From the NCBI GenBank assembly GCA_963782885.1, contig CAWALL010000040.1, positions 620,001 through 684,000 on the forward strand: a stretch of 64,000 bases of DNA, given 5' to 3'. The position numbers and the translations under genes are program-made. The notes beneath the pieces are model-generated. The model did no database searches, was not told where the DNA came from, and saw only the letters and a program-made list of their open reading frames with translations. Shown here piece by piece: positions 34,550 through 43,392 of the stretch; within the stretch, counting starts at the first letter, position 1; every line of letters starts with the position of its first letter. The DNA is from DATAOG01 sp963782885. Lineage in GTDB: Bacteria; Pseudomonadota; Alphaproteobacteria; Geminicoccales; Geminicoccaceae.

Positions 34550-35743
34550 GTGAGCGATCCTGAGCCGCTGTCCGAACTGCATGCGGCGGGGAAAACGATG
34601 ACGTCGATGGTGGCGGGGCACATGACCGAGGCGGCGGCCATGCTGATCGAATCGTGGGATCAGGCGCAGCGCCGGATCGCCTGCAGGCCATTTCCCGACG
34701 AGGACGAGCGCCGCCTGTGGTACTACACGCCGACCGATCACGGCGGCCTGCCGCTCGCCGCAATGGGCCCGGTCCAGCATCGAAACGTCCATCGGCTGGT
34801 CGCAACCGGCCTGTCCACGGCCGGCTACGTGACCGTCGCCGTGATCATGGGGCTCGACAACATCCTGGATCAGCTCGAAGGCTGGTCGGTCGACTTCGGA
34901 CGCGAGCGCGGTCGTGACCCGCTGCTCTATTACATCACGATCTTCGGCGATCCGGGCGGCGACGCTCCCTGGGGTTGGCGCTTCGGCGGGCACCATGTGT
35001 CGCTGCACTACACGATCATCGGCGGCGAGGTGGTGGCGTCGACCCCGAACTTTCTCGGCGCCGACCCGGCAGACAGTCCGCTCCTGGGGCCGCATCTTCA
35101 CCGTCCGCTCGCCGCCGCGGAGGATCTCGGCCGCGAGCTGTTCAGGGCGCTCGACGAGCACAAGCGCGCCAAGGCGCTGATATCGGCGGTAGCGCCTGCC
35201 GACCTGGTCGGCAGCAACCGCCCGAAGCTCGAGGTCGGCCAGCGGCCGCTGCCGGTGACCGACATCTTTCGCCAACGATTCGAAGGCCGACTTGCCGAAC
35301 TCGTGGCCGGCATGCAGGCGCAGATCGAGGCGACGCTCGACCTCAAGGAGGCTCACCTCGAGGCCTTGAGCTTCACCGCCGAGCCGAAGGGAGTCCCGGT
35401 CAGGACGCTCGATGCCGGCCAGACCTCGATCCTGCGCGAGCTGCTCGGCGGCTATCTCGCCCGTCTGCCCGACCAGCTTGCCGACCAGCAGGCGGGCCTG
35501 GTCGAACGGGAGTTCGATCGCCTCACCTTCGTCTGGGCGGGCAGCGCCGAGCGGGGCGAGCCGCACTACTACCGGATCCAGGGCGAACGTGTGTTCATCG
35601 AATACGACAATACCCAGCGCGGCGCGAACCACATCCACACCGTGTGGCGCGACTTGGCCAATGACTTCGGCGGCGATGCGCTCGCGCGCCACTATGCCCA
35701 GTCGCGCCACCAGGGGCCTCTCCCGCGTTCGCGCGCCAGTTAG
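34550..35743 (+). CDS. DUF3500-domain protein
   Basis: 397 residues from a GTG start. The family is recognised from WYYTPTDHGGLPLAAM near residue 57, GWRFGGHHVSLHYTIIGGE near 140 and the C-terminal RVFIEYDNTQRGANHIHTVW followed by RDLANDFGGD. His and acidic residues in GGHH and NHIHTVWRD could bind metal, but the activity is not known to me. No signal peptide is seen. DUF3500 genes are often near transporters and catabolic enzymes; here a sugar-type ABC operon begins 166 bp downstream on the same strand, so joint regulation is possible. Confidence 0.85.
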   Translation: MSDPEPLSELHAAGKTMTSMVAGHMTEAAAMLIESWDQAQRRIACRPFPDEDERRLWYYTPTDHGGLPLAAMGPVQHRNVHRLVATGLSTAGYVTVAVIMGLDNILDQLEGWSVDFGRERGRDPLLYYITIFGDPGGDAPWGWRFGGHHVSLHYTIIGGEVVASTPNFLGADPADSPLLGPHLHRPLAAAEDLGRELFRALDEHKRAKALISAVAPADLVGSNRPKLEVGQRPLPVTDIFRQRFEGRLAELVAGMQAQIEATLDLKEAHLEALSFTAEPKGVPVRTLDAGQTSILRELLGGYLARLPDQLADQQAGLVEREFDRLTFVWAGSAERGEPHYYRIQGERVFIEYDNTQRGANHIHTVWRDLANDFGGDALARHYAQSRHQGPLPRSRAS

Positions 35744-35909
35744 CTACCTCCAGGGACACGACTCCGCCCGGCGCACCCAGCGCTTCCCTTGACCCTTATC
35801 CGAAAACTCGTGGACACTTGCGAATGGCGCCCATACACATTCGGGCCAGGCAACGACAATGGCCCGCGAGCACAACGATGCGCGCTGGCAGCGACGGGAG
35901 GCGATTTGT

Positions 35910-37490
35910 ATGCCGGGCGCTACGCCGCCCGCCTGGGCGCCTGATCGAGCGGCCGCCTCGAAGAGCGCATCGGTGCTTGAGTTCCGGGGCATCACCAAGC
36001 GCTTCGGGGGCACGCTGGCGCTTGACGACGTTCACCTCGAGGTCCGCGCCGGGGAGATCCTGGCGCTGCTAGGCGAGAACGGTGCAGGCAAGTCAACGCT
36101 CATCAAGATCCTCGCCAGCGTCTACACCCTGGATACCGGCAGCGTAGAGTTCCGCGGGCGCGACGCGACCGGCACGCTGCGCCGCCTGCCGATCTCGTTC
36201 ATCCATCAGGACCTCGGCCTGATCGACTGGATGACGGTGGCTGAGAACATATGCCTTACCCTCGGCTATCCGCGGCGCCGCAGCCTGATCAACTGGCGGG
36301 CGGCGAGGGAGCGCGCGGCAAGGGCCCTTCACGTGCTCGACGCCGACATCGACCCGGACGTGCGCATTCAGGGCCTCACCCGGACCGAGAAATCGCTTGT
36401 GGCGATCGCGCGCGCGCTGGCCGCGGAAGCGGAGATCCTCGTACTCGACGAGCCAACTGCCAGCCTCCCCGCCGACGAGGTGGCGCGCTTGTTTGTCGCG
36501 TTGCGCCGCCTGCGCGACCGGGGGGTCGGCATCATCTACGTCTCGCATCGTCTCGATGAGGTGTTCGAGATCGCCGACCGCATGGTGGTGTTGCGCGACG
36601 GCCGGGTGGCGGGGGAGCGCCGGGTCGACCAGACGACGCCGGAGGAGGTGATCCTGTTGATCGTCGGGCGCGAGCCGTCGCAGGTCTTTCGTCGCCCGGC
36701 GCGGCACCGGGGGCAGCCGCGCCTGGTCCTGCAGTCGGTCATGGTCGGGGGCATGGGGCCGGTCGATTGCGAGCTCCACGGCGGCGAGGTGGTCGGTTTC
36801 GTCGGCTTGCGTGGCGCCGGCCAGGAAAGCATCGGCAGGGCGCTGTTCGGCACCGTGCCTACGACCGGCGGACGCATCCTGCTGGACGGCGCGCCGGTCG
36901 CCCCCGCGACGCCGCGCGAGGCGATGGCGAACGGCATCCATCTCGTCTGCGCCGACCGGGTCGGCGAGTCGGTGGCACCCAACCTCACGATCCGGGAGAA
37001 CCTGTTTCTCAACCCGCTGGCGGCCGGCCTGCGGCTCTTGTCGCTGCTCGGCCCGCGCCGCGAGAACCGGGCGGCGGTGGAACTCGGCCAGCGGGTCGGG
37101 CTCCGGCCGAACGATCCGCTCCTGCCCATCGAGTTGTTGTCCGGCGGCAATCAACAGAAGGTCGTCGTCGGTCGCTGGCTGCATCTGGCCGGCAAGGTCT
37201 ACGTCTTCGAGGATCCGACGGCCGGTGTCGATGTCGGCGCCAAGGCCGAGATCTACCGGCTGTTCGACGACGCACTGAGCGAAGGCGCGGCGATCATCAT
37301 CATCTCGACCGATTTCGAGGAGGTCGCCAAGGTCTGCCATCGCGCCCTGGTGTTCGACCGCGGCCGGGTGGTGGCCGAACTCGGCGATGCCGATCTGGCG
37401 GTCGAGAACCTGCTGGCGGCGGCGTCCGCGAGCGTCGGGCAGATGGCAGCGAAATCACCCTCGGGTGGGGCCATCCGTGCAGTCCCTTAA
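35910..37490 (+). CDS. Sugar-type ABC transporter ATPase (RbsA/XylG family)
   Basis: 526 residues with two ATPase modules in tandem, as in RbsA. Module 1 has Walker A LGENGAGKST, a signature LTRTEKSLVAIARALA (less canonical than LSGGQ) and Walker B ILVLDEPTASL. Module 2 has the usual degenerate nucleotide site (GLRGAGQES), signature LSGGNQQKVVVGRWL and EDPTAGVDVGAK. It energises uptake of a monosaccharide or polyol-like solute. The ATG at 35910 is preceded by GGGAGG; an upstream ATG at 35859 lacks this. Its end overlaps the permease start by 14 bp. The ligand is unknown. Confidence 0.92.
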   Translation: MPGATPPAWAPDRAAASKSASVLEFRGITKRFGGTLALDDVHLEVRAGEILALLGENGAGKSTLIKILASVYTLDTGSVEFRGRDATGTLRRLPISFIHQDLGLIDWMTVAENICLTLGYPRRRSLINWRAARERAARALHVLDADIDPDVRIQGLTRTEKSLVAIARALAAEAEILVLDEPTASLPADEVARLFVALRRLRDRGVGIIYVSHRLDEVFEIADRMVVLRDGRVAGERRVDQTTPEEVILLIVGREPSQVFRRPARHRGQPRLVLQSVMVGGMGPVDCELHGGEVVGFVGLRGAGQESIGRALFGTVPTTGGRILLDGAPVAPATPREAMANGIHLVCADRVGESVAPNLTIRENLFLNPLAAGLRLLSLLGPRRENRAAVELGQRVGLRPNDPLLPIELLSGGNQQKVVVGRWLHLAGKVYVFEDPTAGVDVGAKAEIYRLFDDALSEGAAIIIISTDFEEVAKVCHRALVFDRGRVVAELGDADLAVENLLAAASASVGQMAAKSPSGGAIRAVP

Positions 37491-38571
37491 ATCGAGCGCG
37501 CTGGAGCCCACCCGCTCGGAGCTCGCCGGGCTGTCGCGCCGGCAGGCGATCGCCCGGCTGCTGCCGGTCTACGGCCTGCCGATCTTGACGGTCCTGCTGA
37601 TCGTGTTCTTTTCGCTGCTGCTGCCGCGCACCTTTCCGACCTATCTGAACTTCCGCTCGATCCTCGCCGACAAGGCGATCATTGCGATGCTGTCGCTCGC
37701 CGCGACAGTGCCGATGATGGCCGGCCGCATCGATCTCAATGTCGGTTTCGGCATCGTCATGTGGCACATCCTGGCGATCGGCCTGCAGGTCATGTACGGC
37801 GTGCCCTGGCCGCTTGCGATCCTGATCGTGCTCGCCTGCGCCGGGCTGGTCGGCCTCTTCAACGGCATCCTGGTCGAGATCGCGCAGATCGACTCCTTCA
37901 TCGCGACGCTTGGGACCGGCACCGTCCTTTACGCGCTGGCGCTGTGGTTCACCGACGGGCGTCAGCTCGTCGGCTCGCTTTCGCCGGGCTTCATCGCGAT
38001 CAACACGACCGCGATCCTCGGCATTCCGATCCCGGCGCTTTACGTTCTAGCACTCGCCCTAGGCCTCTGGATCGTCAGCGAGCGGCTGCCGCTCGGCCGC
38101 CACGTGTACGCGATCGGCGCCAACGAGAAGGCGGCGGCGCTGAACGGTATCCCGGTGCGCTACTACATTGTCGGGGTCTTCGTCGGCTCGGCGCTGATCG
38201 CGGGCTTCGCCGGCTGCGTGCTGGCCGCAAAACTCAGGATCGGGCAAGCGAACGTCGGCCTCGACTACCTGCTGCCGGCGCTGGTCGGCGCCTTCCTCGG
38301 CTCGACGACCATCAAGCCCGGCCGGGTCAACGTCTGGGGCACCGTGTTCGGCGTCGCGATCCTGGCCGTCGGCATCTCGGGGATACAGCAGCTCGGCGGC
38401 CAGTTCTTCGTGGAGCCGCTGTTCAACGGCACGACGCTGGTCGTCTCGATCGCCCTTGCGGGCTTCGCCCAGCGCCGCCGGTCCGCGGCGCCGTCGAGGC
38501 CAGCCGTTCAAGAAGGAAGTCCGGGCAGGGTCGCCGTGGCGGCCAGTCACGAGGAGAAGGCCGGCGGTTGA
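37477..38571 (+). CDS. Sugar-type ABC transporter permease (RbsC family)
   Basis: 364 residues from the GTG at 37477, with GGTGGGG upstream. About ten hydrophobic helices are visible, including LPILTVLLIVFFSLLLPRTF, ILADKAIIAMLSLAATVPMM and the family motif GRIDLNVGFGI that corresponds to G-G-I-D-L-S. The cytoplasmic EAA-like coupling region reads GANEKAAALNGIPVRYY. The C-terminus (QRRRSAAPSRPAVQEGS) is hydrophilic and longer than usual. It pairs with the RbsA-like ATPase encoded just upstream and the binding protein downstream. Confidence 0.92.
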   Translation: MQSLKSSALEPTRSELAGLSRRQAIARLLPVYGLPILTVLLIVFFSLLLPRTFPTYLNFRSILADKAIIAMLSLAATVPMMAGRIDLNVGFGIVMWHILAIGLQVMYGVPWPLAILIVLACAGLVGLFNGILVEIAQIDSFIATLGTGTVLYALALWFTDGRQLVGSLSPGFIAINTTAILGIPIPALYVLALALGLWIVSERLPLGRHVYAIGANEKAAALNGIPVRYYIVGVFVGSALIAGFAGCVLAAKLRIGQANVGLDYLLPALVGAFLGSTTIKPGRVNVWGTVFGVAILAVGISGIQQLGGQFFVEPLFNGTTLVVSIALAGFAQRRRSAAPSRPAVQEGSPGRVAVAASHEEKAGG

Positions 38572-38637
38572 TGGGGGCTTGCCCCTTCGTGTGCATATCG
38601 GAATCGGTCTGTTCGGCCAAAACAGGGAGGCATCGAG

Positions 38638-39759
38638 ATGAGAGCAAGAACCTTCGGCGGAGCGCTGCTTGTCTCCACCGCGATCGCAACGCTCGCGGCA
38701 AGCACGAGCTTCGCGCAAGACGCCTTCATGGACGAGGCGAAAGCCTACATCAAGACCGTGACCGCACCGGTGACGGAGTGGACCGGCCCGACGACCGGCC
38801 CTAAGGCGCAACCCGACAAGCTGATCATCTACGTCTCCGATGATCAGCGTAACGGTGGTGCGCGCGGCGTCGGCGATGGCGCCAAGGAGGCGGCCGAGAC
38901 GATCGGCTGGGACTTCCGGCTGCTCGACGGTCAGGGGGCTCCGGCTACGCGCGCGTCCGCGCTGACTCAGGCCATCGCGCTTCAGCCCGACGGCATCATC
39001 CTCGGCACGATCGACGCGCGCGAACAGGCGCCGCTGATCGAGCAGGCCGTCGCGCAGGGCATCAAGGTCGTCGGCTGGCATTCCGGCGGCGCTCCGGGGC
39101 CGATCGACGGCGTGCCCGGCGTCATCACCAACATCACCACCGATCCGCTCGAAGTCGCCAAGGCCTCGGGCCTCTACGCGGTGGTGGATTCCGGTGGCAC
39201 GGCCGGCGTGATCATCTTCACCAATTCCATCTACGCGATCGCCATTGCGAAGAGCGATGCGACCGCCGAGGCGGTCAAGGGCTGCTCGGGCTGCAAAGTG
39301 CTGGAGACGGTGGATACGCCGATCGGAGATCTGCAGAACCGCATGGGGCAGCTCACCACCTCGCTGCTCTCCAAGTACGGTGACCAGTGGACCTATTCGG
39401 TCGCGGTGAACGACCTCTACTATGACTTCGCGGCGCCGTCGCTCCAGAATGCGGGCATTGACCCGGCCGAGGGATATCCGCGCAACATCTCGGCGGGCGA
39501 TGGCTCCGTCCCGGCGTTCCAGCGCATCCGGGACGGCCAATACCAGGTCGCCACGGTCGCCGAGCCGCTCTACCTGCATGGCTGGCAGACGATCGACGAG
39601 CTAAACCGCGCCTTCGCCGGCGAAGAGCCGAGCGGCTACGTGGCCCCCCCTCACCTCTTCATCCGGTCGAACATCGACGCCGATGGCGGCGACAAGAACA
39701 TCTTCGACCCGGGCAACGGCTACCGGGACGAGTACAAGAAAATCTGGGGCGTCAAGTAG
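38638..39759 (+). CDS. Sugar-type ABC transporter substrate-binding protein
   Basis: 373-residue periplasmic protein of the ribose/galactose-binding (Peripla_BP_4) type. The signal peptide ends in STSFAQ. LIIYVSDDQRNGGARGVGDG is the first strand and ligand-loop segment, followed by the conserved QPDGIILGTIDAREQAPLIE. Later come GIKVVGWHSGG and the hinge region VAVNDLYYDF with AGDGSVPAFQRIRDGQYQVAT. The ATG is preceded by GGGAGG. The third gene of the importer operon, it is followed 77 bp later by an LVIVD-repeat protein on the same strand. Its ligand cannot be deduced. Confidence 0.9.
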   Translation: MRARTFGGALLVSTAIATLAASTSFAQDAFMDEAKAYIKTVTAPVTEWTGPTTGPKAQPDKLIIYVSDDQRNGGARGVGDGAKEAAETIGWDFRLLDGQGAPATRASALTQAIALQPDGIILGTIDAREQAPLIEQAVAQGIKVVGWHSGGAPGPIDGVPGVITNITTDPLEVAKASGLYAVVDSGGTAGVIIFTNSIYAIAIAKSDATAEAVKGCSGCKVLETVDTPIGDLQNRMGQLTTSLLSKYGDQWTYSVAVNDLYYDFAAPSLQNAGIDPAEGYPRNISAGDGSVPAFQRIRDGQYQVATVAEPLYLHGWQTIDELNRAFAGEEPSGYVAPPHLFIRSNIDADGGDKNIFDPGNGYRDEYKKIWGVK

Positions 39760-39836
39760 GGCCAAAGCCCCGAGATCCAGAGCCGACGGGAAGGAGACGC
39801 CGCCTCGAGCGGCGTCTTCACTCAGGGGAGACGACG

Positions 39837-41087
39837 ATGGCTGACATTCCGAAGCCTGCCTACGCCAACAAAATGCGCGCCATCGGCCACAGCGATCAGG
39901 GTGGCCGCCCGGACGCGGTGCAGGTCATGGTCAACAAGGGGCACGCTTTCGTCAGCCATCTGTTCTCCAACGGCTTCAGCGTGATCGACGTGCGCGATCC
40001 GAAAAACCCGAAAGCGCTCGGCTACTACCGCTGCCCGGACAATACCTGGAACCTGCACTGTCAGGCGTATGAGGACCTGTTGCTCGTCGTGCACGCCAAG
40101 AACATGTGGGCGCAGCCCGAGCTCGCCGACGAGCGCAACTACTACAAGGGCAAGACCGACTTCCACGGGCAGTCGGAGGCGAAGGGCGAGCGCAACTGGT
40201 CGGCCGGCATGGCCGTCTACGACATCTCCAAGCCCGGACAGCCGCAGCAGATTGGCTTCCTGCCAATCAACGGCGGCGGCATCCACCGCATCTGGTATGT
40301 CGGCGGCCGCTGGGCCTACGCCTCGGCGCTGATCGAAGGCTTCAGCGACTACATCTTCATCACGATCGACCTCGCCGATCCGACCAGACCGCGCGAGACC
40401 GGCCGCTTCTCGCTGCCGGGGATGAACCTCGCGGCCGGAGAGAAGACCAACTGGCCGACCGAGACCGGGCGCTACGGCTGCCACCACGGCGTTGTCCACG
40501 AGGACACCGCCTATTGCGCCTGGCGCGACGCCAACCTGGTCGTCGTCGACGTCAAGGATCGCCAGAATCCGAAGCTCATCACCCACAAGAGCTGGTCGCC
40601 GCCGTTCCAGGGCGGCACCCACAACTGTCTGCCACTGCCCGAGCGCGACCTGCTGCTCGTCCTCGACGAGGCCTTCCTCGACAAGATGGAGGACGGGATG
40701 AAGCCGATCTGGGTGTTCGACAACCGCGAGCCGACCAACCCGGTCTCGATCGCCACGTTCCCGCTCGCGACCGACGCCGACTACCTTGAGGTCGGCGGAC
40801 ATTACGGCCCGCACAACCTCTACGAGAACCGGCCGGACGCGTTCGTGAGTGACACGACGATCTTCACCACCTACCAGAACGCCGGCGTGCGCGTCTTCGA
40901 CATCAGCAACGAATACCAGCCGAAGGAGATCGGCGCCTTCGTGCCCGCACCGCCGACCAAGCTCGTCGATCCGCGCCCGGACCGGCCGCTGGTGCTGCAC
41001 TCCGCCGACGTCTACGTTGACAAGTCCGGCCTCGTCTACGCGACGGATTTCAGCGTCGGGCTCTACATTCTCGAATTCGACGGCTGA
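39837..41087 (+). CDS. LVIVD-repeat beta-propeller-like protein (plus-strand copy)
   Basis: 416 residues with repeated propeller blades of the LVIVD type: GFSVIDVRDPKNPKALGYYR, GMAVYDISKPGQPQQIGFLP, IFITIDLADPTRPRETGRFS, LVVVDVKDRQNPKLITH and GVRVFDISNEYQPKEIGAFV. Each has the x-V/I-D-x-x-D/N-P strand-loop signature. No signal peptide is evident, so it is probably cytoplasmic. It closes the importer operon and faces a close paralog encoded convergently at 41176-42432. The two differ by scattered substitutions along their length. LVIVD proteins often accompany catabolic clusters; an enzymatic role in lactone or carbonyl metabolism is speculation. Confidence 0.88.
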   Translation: MADIPKPAYANKMRAIGHSDQGGRPDAVQVMVNKGHAFVSHLFSNGFSVIDVRDPKNPKALGYYRCPDNTWNLHCQAYEDLLLVVHAKNMWAQPELADERNYYKGKTDFHGQSEAKGERNWSAGMAVYDISKPGQPQQIGFLPINGGGIHRIWYVGGRWAYASALIEGFSDYIFITIDLADPTRPRETGRFSLPGMNLAAGEKTNWPTETGRYGCHHGVVHEDTAYCAWRDANLVVVDVKDRQNPKLITHKSWSPPFQGGTHNCLPLPERDLLLVLDEAFLDKMEDGMKPIWVFDNREPTNPVSIATFPLATDADYLEVGGHYGPHNLYENRPDAFVSDTTIFTTYQNAGVRVFDISNEYQPKEIGAFVPAPPTKLVDPRPDRPLVLHSADVYVDKSGLVYATDFSVGLYILEFDG

Positions 41088-41175
41088 GGGAGCGTGGCGC
41101 GGCCGAGGCTGACGGGGACCTGAACCCCTCTCGTCCGGGCCGGCCTGTGAAGACCCGCACCCGCCGGCCGTTCGC

Positions 41176-42432
41176 TCAGCCTTCGTACTGGACGATGTAG
41201 AGGCCGACGTTGAAGTCGGTCGTGTAGCAGAGGCCGTTCCTGTCGACGTAGACGTCGGCCGAATGCAGCACCTTCGGCCGGTTCGGCCGCGGGTCGACCC
41301 AGCGCGCGGGCGGCGTCGGCGGCACGAAGCCCGCCACCTCCTCCGGCCGCAGCTGGTTGCGGATGTCGTAGACCCGGACGCCGGCGTTCTGGTAGGTCGC
41401 GAAGATCAGCTCCTCGCTCTGGAAACTGCCCGGCCGGTTCTCATGGACATTGTGTGGCCCGAAATGGCCGCCGATCTTCAGATAGTCCTTGTCGGTCGGC
41501 TCGGGGAAGGTGGCGATGCTGATCGGGTTCGACTTCACCTGGTTGTCGAACACCCAGATCGGCTTGAAGCCGTCCTCCTGATCGTCGAGCACGGTCTCGT
41601 CGACCACGATCAGAAGATCGCGCTGGGGCAGGGGCAGGGCGTTGTGAGTGCCGCCGCCGAACGGTGGCGCCCAGACCTTGTGGACGATGAGCTTCGGGCG
41701 CTCGCGATCCTTGACGTCGACGACTGCGAGGCAGGCGTCGCGCCAGCTGCAGTAGGCGATGTCCTCGTGGATGATGGCGTGATGCAGCCCGAAGCGACCG
41801 TTCGGCGTCGGCCAGTTCGCGGTCTCGCCGGCGGCCACGTTCATGCCCGGCAGCCAGTACTTGCCGGCCAGCCGCGGCCTGGTCGGGTCGGCCATGTCGA
41901 TCGTGATCAGGATGTAGTCGGAGAAGCCGTCGATCAGCGCCGAGGCGTAGGCCCAGCGCCCGCCGACGTACCAGAGCCGGTGCAGGCCGGTGCCCTCCAC
42001 CGGCATGAAGCCGATCTTTTTCGGCGCGTCGGGCTTGGAGACGTCGTAGACCGCGAGCCCCGCCGACCAGTCGCGTTCGGCCGCCTCGGCCTGCGCGTGC
42101 TGGTCGACCGCGCCCTTGTAGTAGGCCTTCTCGTCAGCGAGGTCGGGCTGCGCGAACATGTCCTTGTTGTTGATGACGAGCAGCAGGTCTTCGTGGGTCT
42201 GCAGATGCAGGCTCCAGGTGTTGTGCGGGGCGGCGACATAGTTGACCGTCTTCGGGTTCTTCGGATCCCGGACGTCGACCACCGAAAAGCCCTTGGAAAA
42301 GATGTGACCGATGTAGGCATAGCCGCGATGCACCATGATCTGCACGCCGTCCGAGCGCCCGCCCTGGTCGCAATATCCGACCAGGCGCATGTTCTTCGCA
42401 TAGTCCGGCTTCGGGAGATCGCGGTCGGTCAT
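41176..42432 (-). CDS. LVIVD-repeat beta-propeller-like protein (minus-strand copy)
   Basis: 418 residues, paralogous along its full length to the protein at 39837-41087: KPDYAKNMRLVGYCDQGGRS and RVYDIRNQLRPEEVAGFVPP match KPAYANKMRAIGHSDQGGRP and RVFDISNEYQPKEIGAFVPA. The blade motifs recur (FSVVDVRDPKNPKTVNYV; LAVYDVSKPDAPKKIGFM; LAVVDVKDRERPKLIVH). The stop lies 88 bp from that of its paralog; the genes converge. It lies downstream of the cupin and Mo-hydroxylase genes but with a 376-bp gap that may hold its own promoter. No lesions are seen. Confidence 0.88.
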   Translation of the reverse strand: MTDRDLPKPDYAKNMRLVGYCDQGGRSDGVQIMVHRGYAYIGHIFSKGFSVVDVRDPKNPKTVNYVAAPHNTWSLHLQTHEDLLLVINNKDMFAQPDLADEKAYYKGAVDQHAQAEAAERDWSAGLAVYDVSKPDAPKKIGFMPVEGTGLHRLWYVGGRWAYASALIDGFSDYILITIDMADPTRPRLAGKYWLPGMNVAAGETANWPTPNGRFGLHHAIIHEDIAYCSWRDACLAVVDVKDRERPKLIVHKVWAPPFGGGTHNALPLPQRDLLIVVDETVLDDQEDGFKPIWVFDNQVKSNPISIATFPEPTDKDYLKIGGHFGPHNVHENRPGSFQSEELIFATYQNAGVRVYDIRNQLRPEEVAGFVPPTPPARWVDPRPNRPKVLHSADVYVDRNGLCYTTDFNVGLYIVQYEG

Positions 42433-42808
42433 GGGTCTTTCTCCAGTGGTCGATGCCTGCTCTTCTCAGGGCGATGTCGTTATGCGGTGGCCCCTGGTGC
42501 TGGCCAGAACAAAGTGAAATTCCAGGTTCTTTGCCGCCGAGGTGGAGCATGCACTGTCCCGCTTTGGCACCACCTGCAAGATGCTGCGGCGCTGTACCAG
42601 ACAAGACCAGTCTGACCAGATCGAGGCCGCCTTCGTGGCCGCGCCGGCCGGTCGTTAATCCAGAGCGCGAAGTGCGGCTCGGCGATCCACAGGCGATGAT
42701 CGGCGCGGGCCGCATCCGTTCCGGGCTCTCCAGGAGGTGCAGCTGCAGGTTCCCCGCCCAGCTCAACAAGCCCGCGGGAGATGCCGAGGCTCGGGCGGCA
42801 GCTCCCCG
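42433..42808. other. Gap upstream of the minus-strand LVIVD gene
   Basis: 376 bp with no convincing gene. It should carry the promoter of the LVIVD gene at 42432 and the end of the cupin transcript. A repeat of ACCAGA-type hexamers at 42595-42622 is annotated separately. Confidence 0.45.
42595..42622. promoter_or_regulatory. Possible GntR-type operator: clustered ACCAG repeats
   Basis: TACCAGAC, AAGACCAGTC and TGACCAGATC follow one another, giving three ACCAG units with spacing of 9-10 bp. FadR-type GntR regulators use TGGT/ACCA half sites, so this might be an operator for the LVIVD gene about 165 bp downstream. No regulator gene is adjacent. The evidence is weak. Confidence 0.3.
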
Positions 42809-43345
42809 CTATACCTCCGTCTTCTTTCTGTCGGCCATGTACCCGGTTGTGTTCAACTGCCCGCCATGCTCCTTCGCTTCCTCGATCAGTTCCGGGTGCC
42901 AGGTGAGCCGGCCGCCGTCATCGCCGCCTACGATCGCGATCACCTGGATCGTCTTGCTGTCGGCGTTGCGGAAACCGCGCATCACGCCGATCGGCACGGT
43001 GATCGTGTCGAGCGGGCCCAATTCGATCTCGTTCTCGCCCTGCTCGCCCCAGAACACCGCCAGTCTGCCGTCGATCGGCATGAACACCTCTTCGGTGGTG
43101 TGGGCATGCAGCCCGGCCCCCTTGCCCGGCTCGACCTCGATCAGGCTGAAGCTGAAGGGATGCTGGACCGTGATTGCCGGCCGCATGGCCGGATCCTCGA
43201 ACACGCTCTTGCCGATGATGCTGTAGAGCTTGCGGCGGTAGCGCGGGATGACCGTATCGACAAACAACTCCGGAAAGGCGGTGAGCTCGTTGCGTCGCGC
43301 CACCCGGGTCTCGAGCATCCGCTCGACCGTGTACTGCTCAGACAT
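42809..43345 (-). CDS. Cupin-domain protein
   Basis: 178 residues forming one cupin barrel. Motif 1 is PGKGAGLHAHTTEEVFMPIDG, split here as GLHAHTTEEVF with metal ligands His, His and Glu. Motif 2 is weaker (LDTITVPIGVMRGFRNAD) and lacks a clear His, so it may be a binding or isomerase-type cupin instead of an oxygenase. It begins 48 bp after the stop of the Mo-hydroxylase large subunit and belongs to that run. It may help fold or bind the sugar-like or carbonyl substrate. Confidence 0.86.
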   Translation of the reverse strand: MSEQYTVERMLETRVARRNELTAFPELFVDTVIPRYRRKLYSIIGKSVFEDPAMRPAITVQHPFSFSLIEVEPGKGAGLHAHTTEEVFMPIDGRLAVFWGEQGENEIELGPLDTITVPIGVMRGFRNADSKTIQVIAIVGGDDGGRLTWHPELIEEAKEHGGQLNTTGYMADRKKTEV

Positions 43346-43392
43346 CGTCCTGTTCTCCTGCGCAGTCGGACTGCGACCACTTCGGCCTGCGG

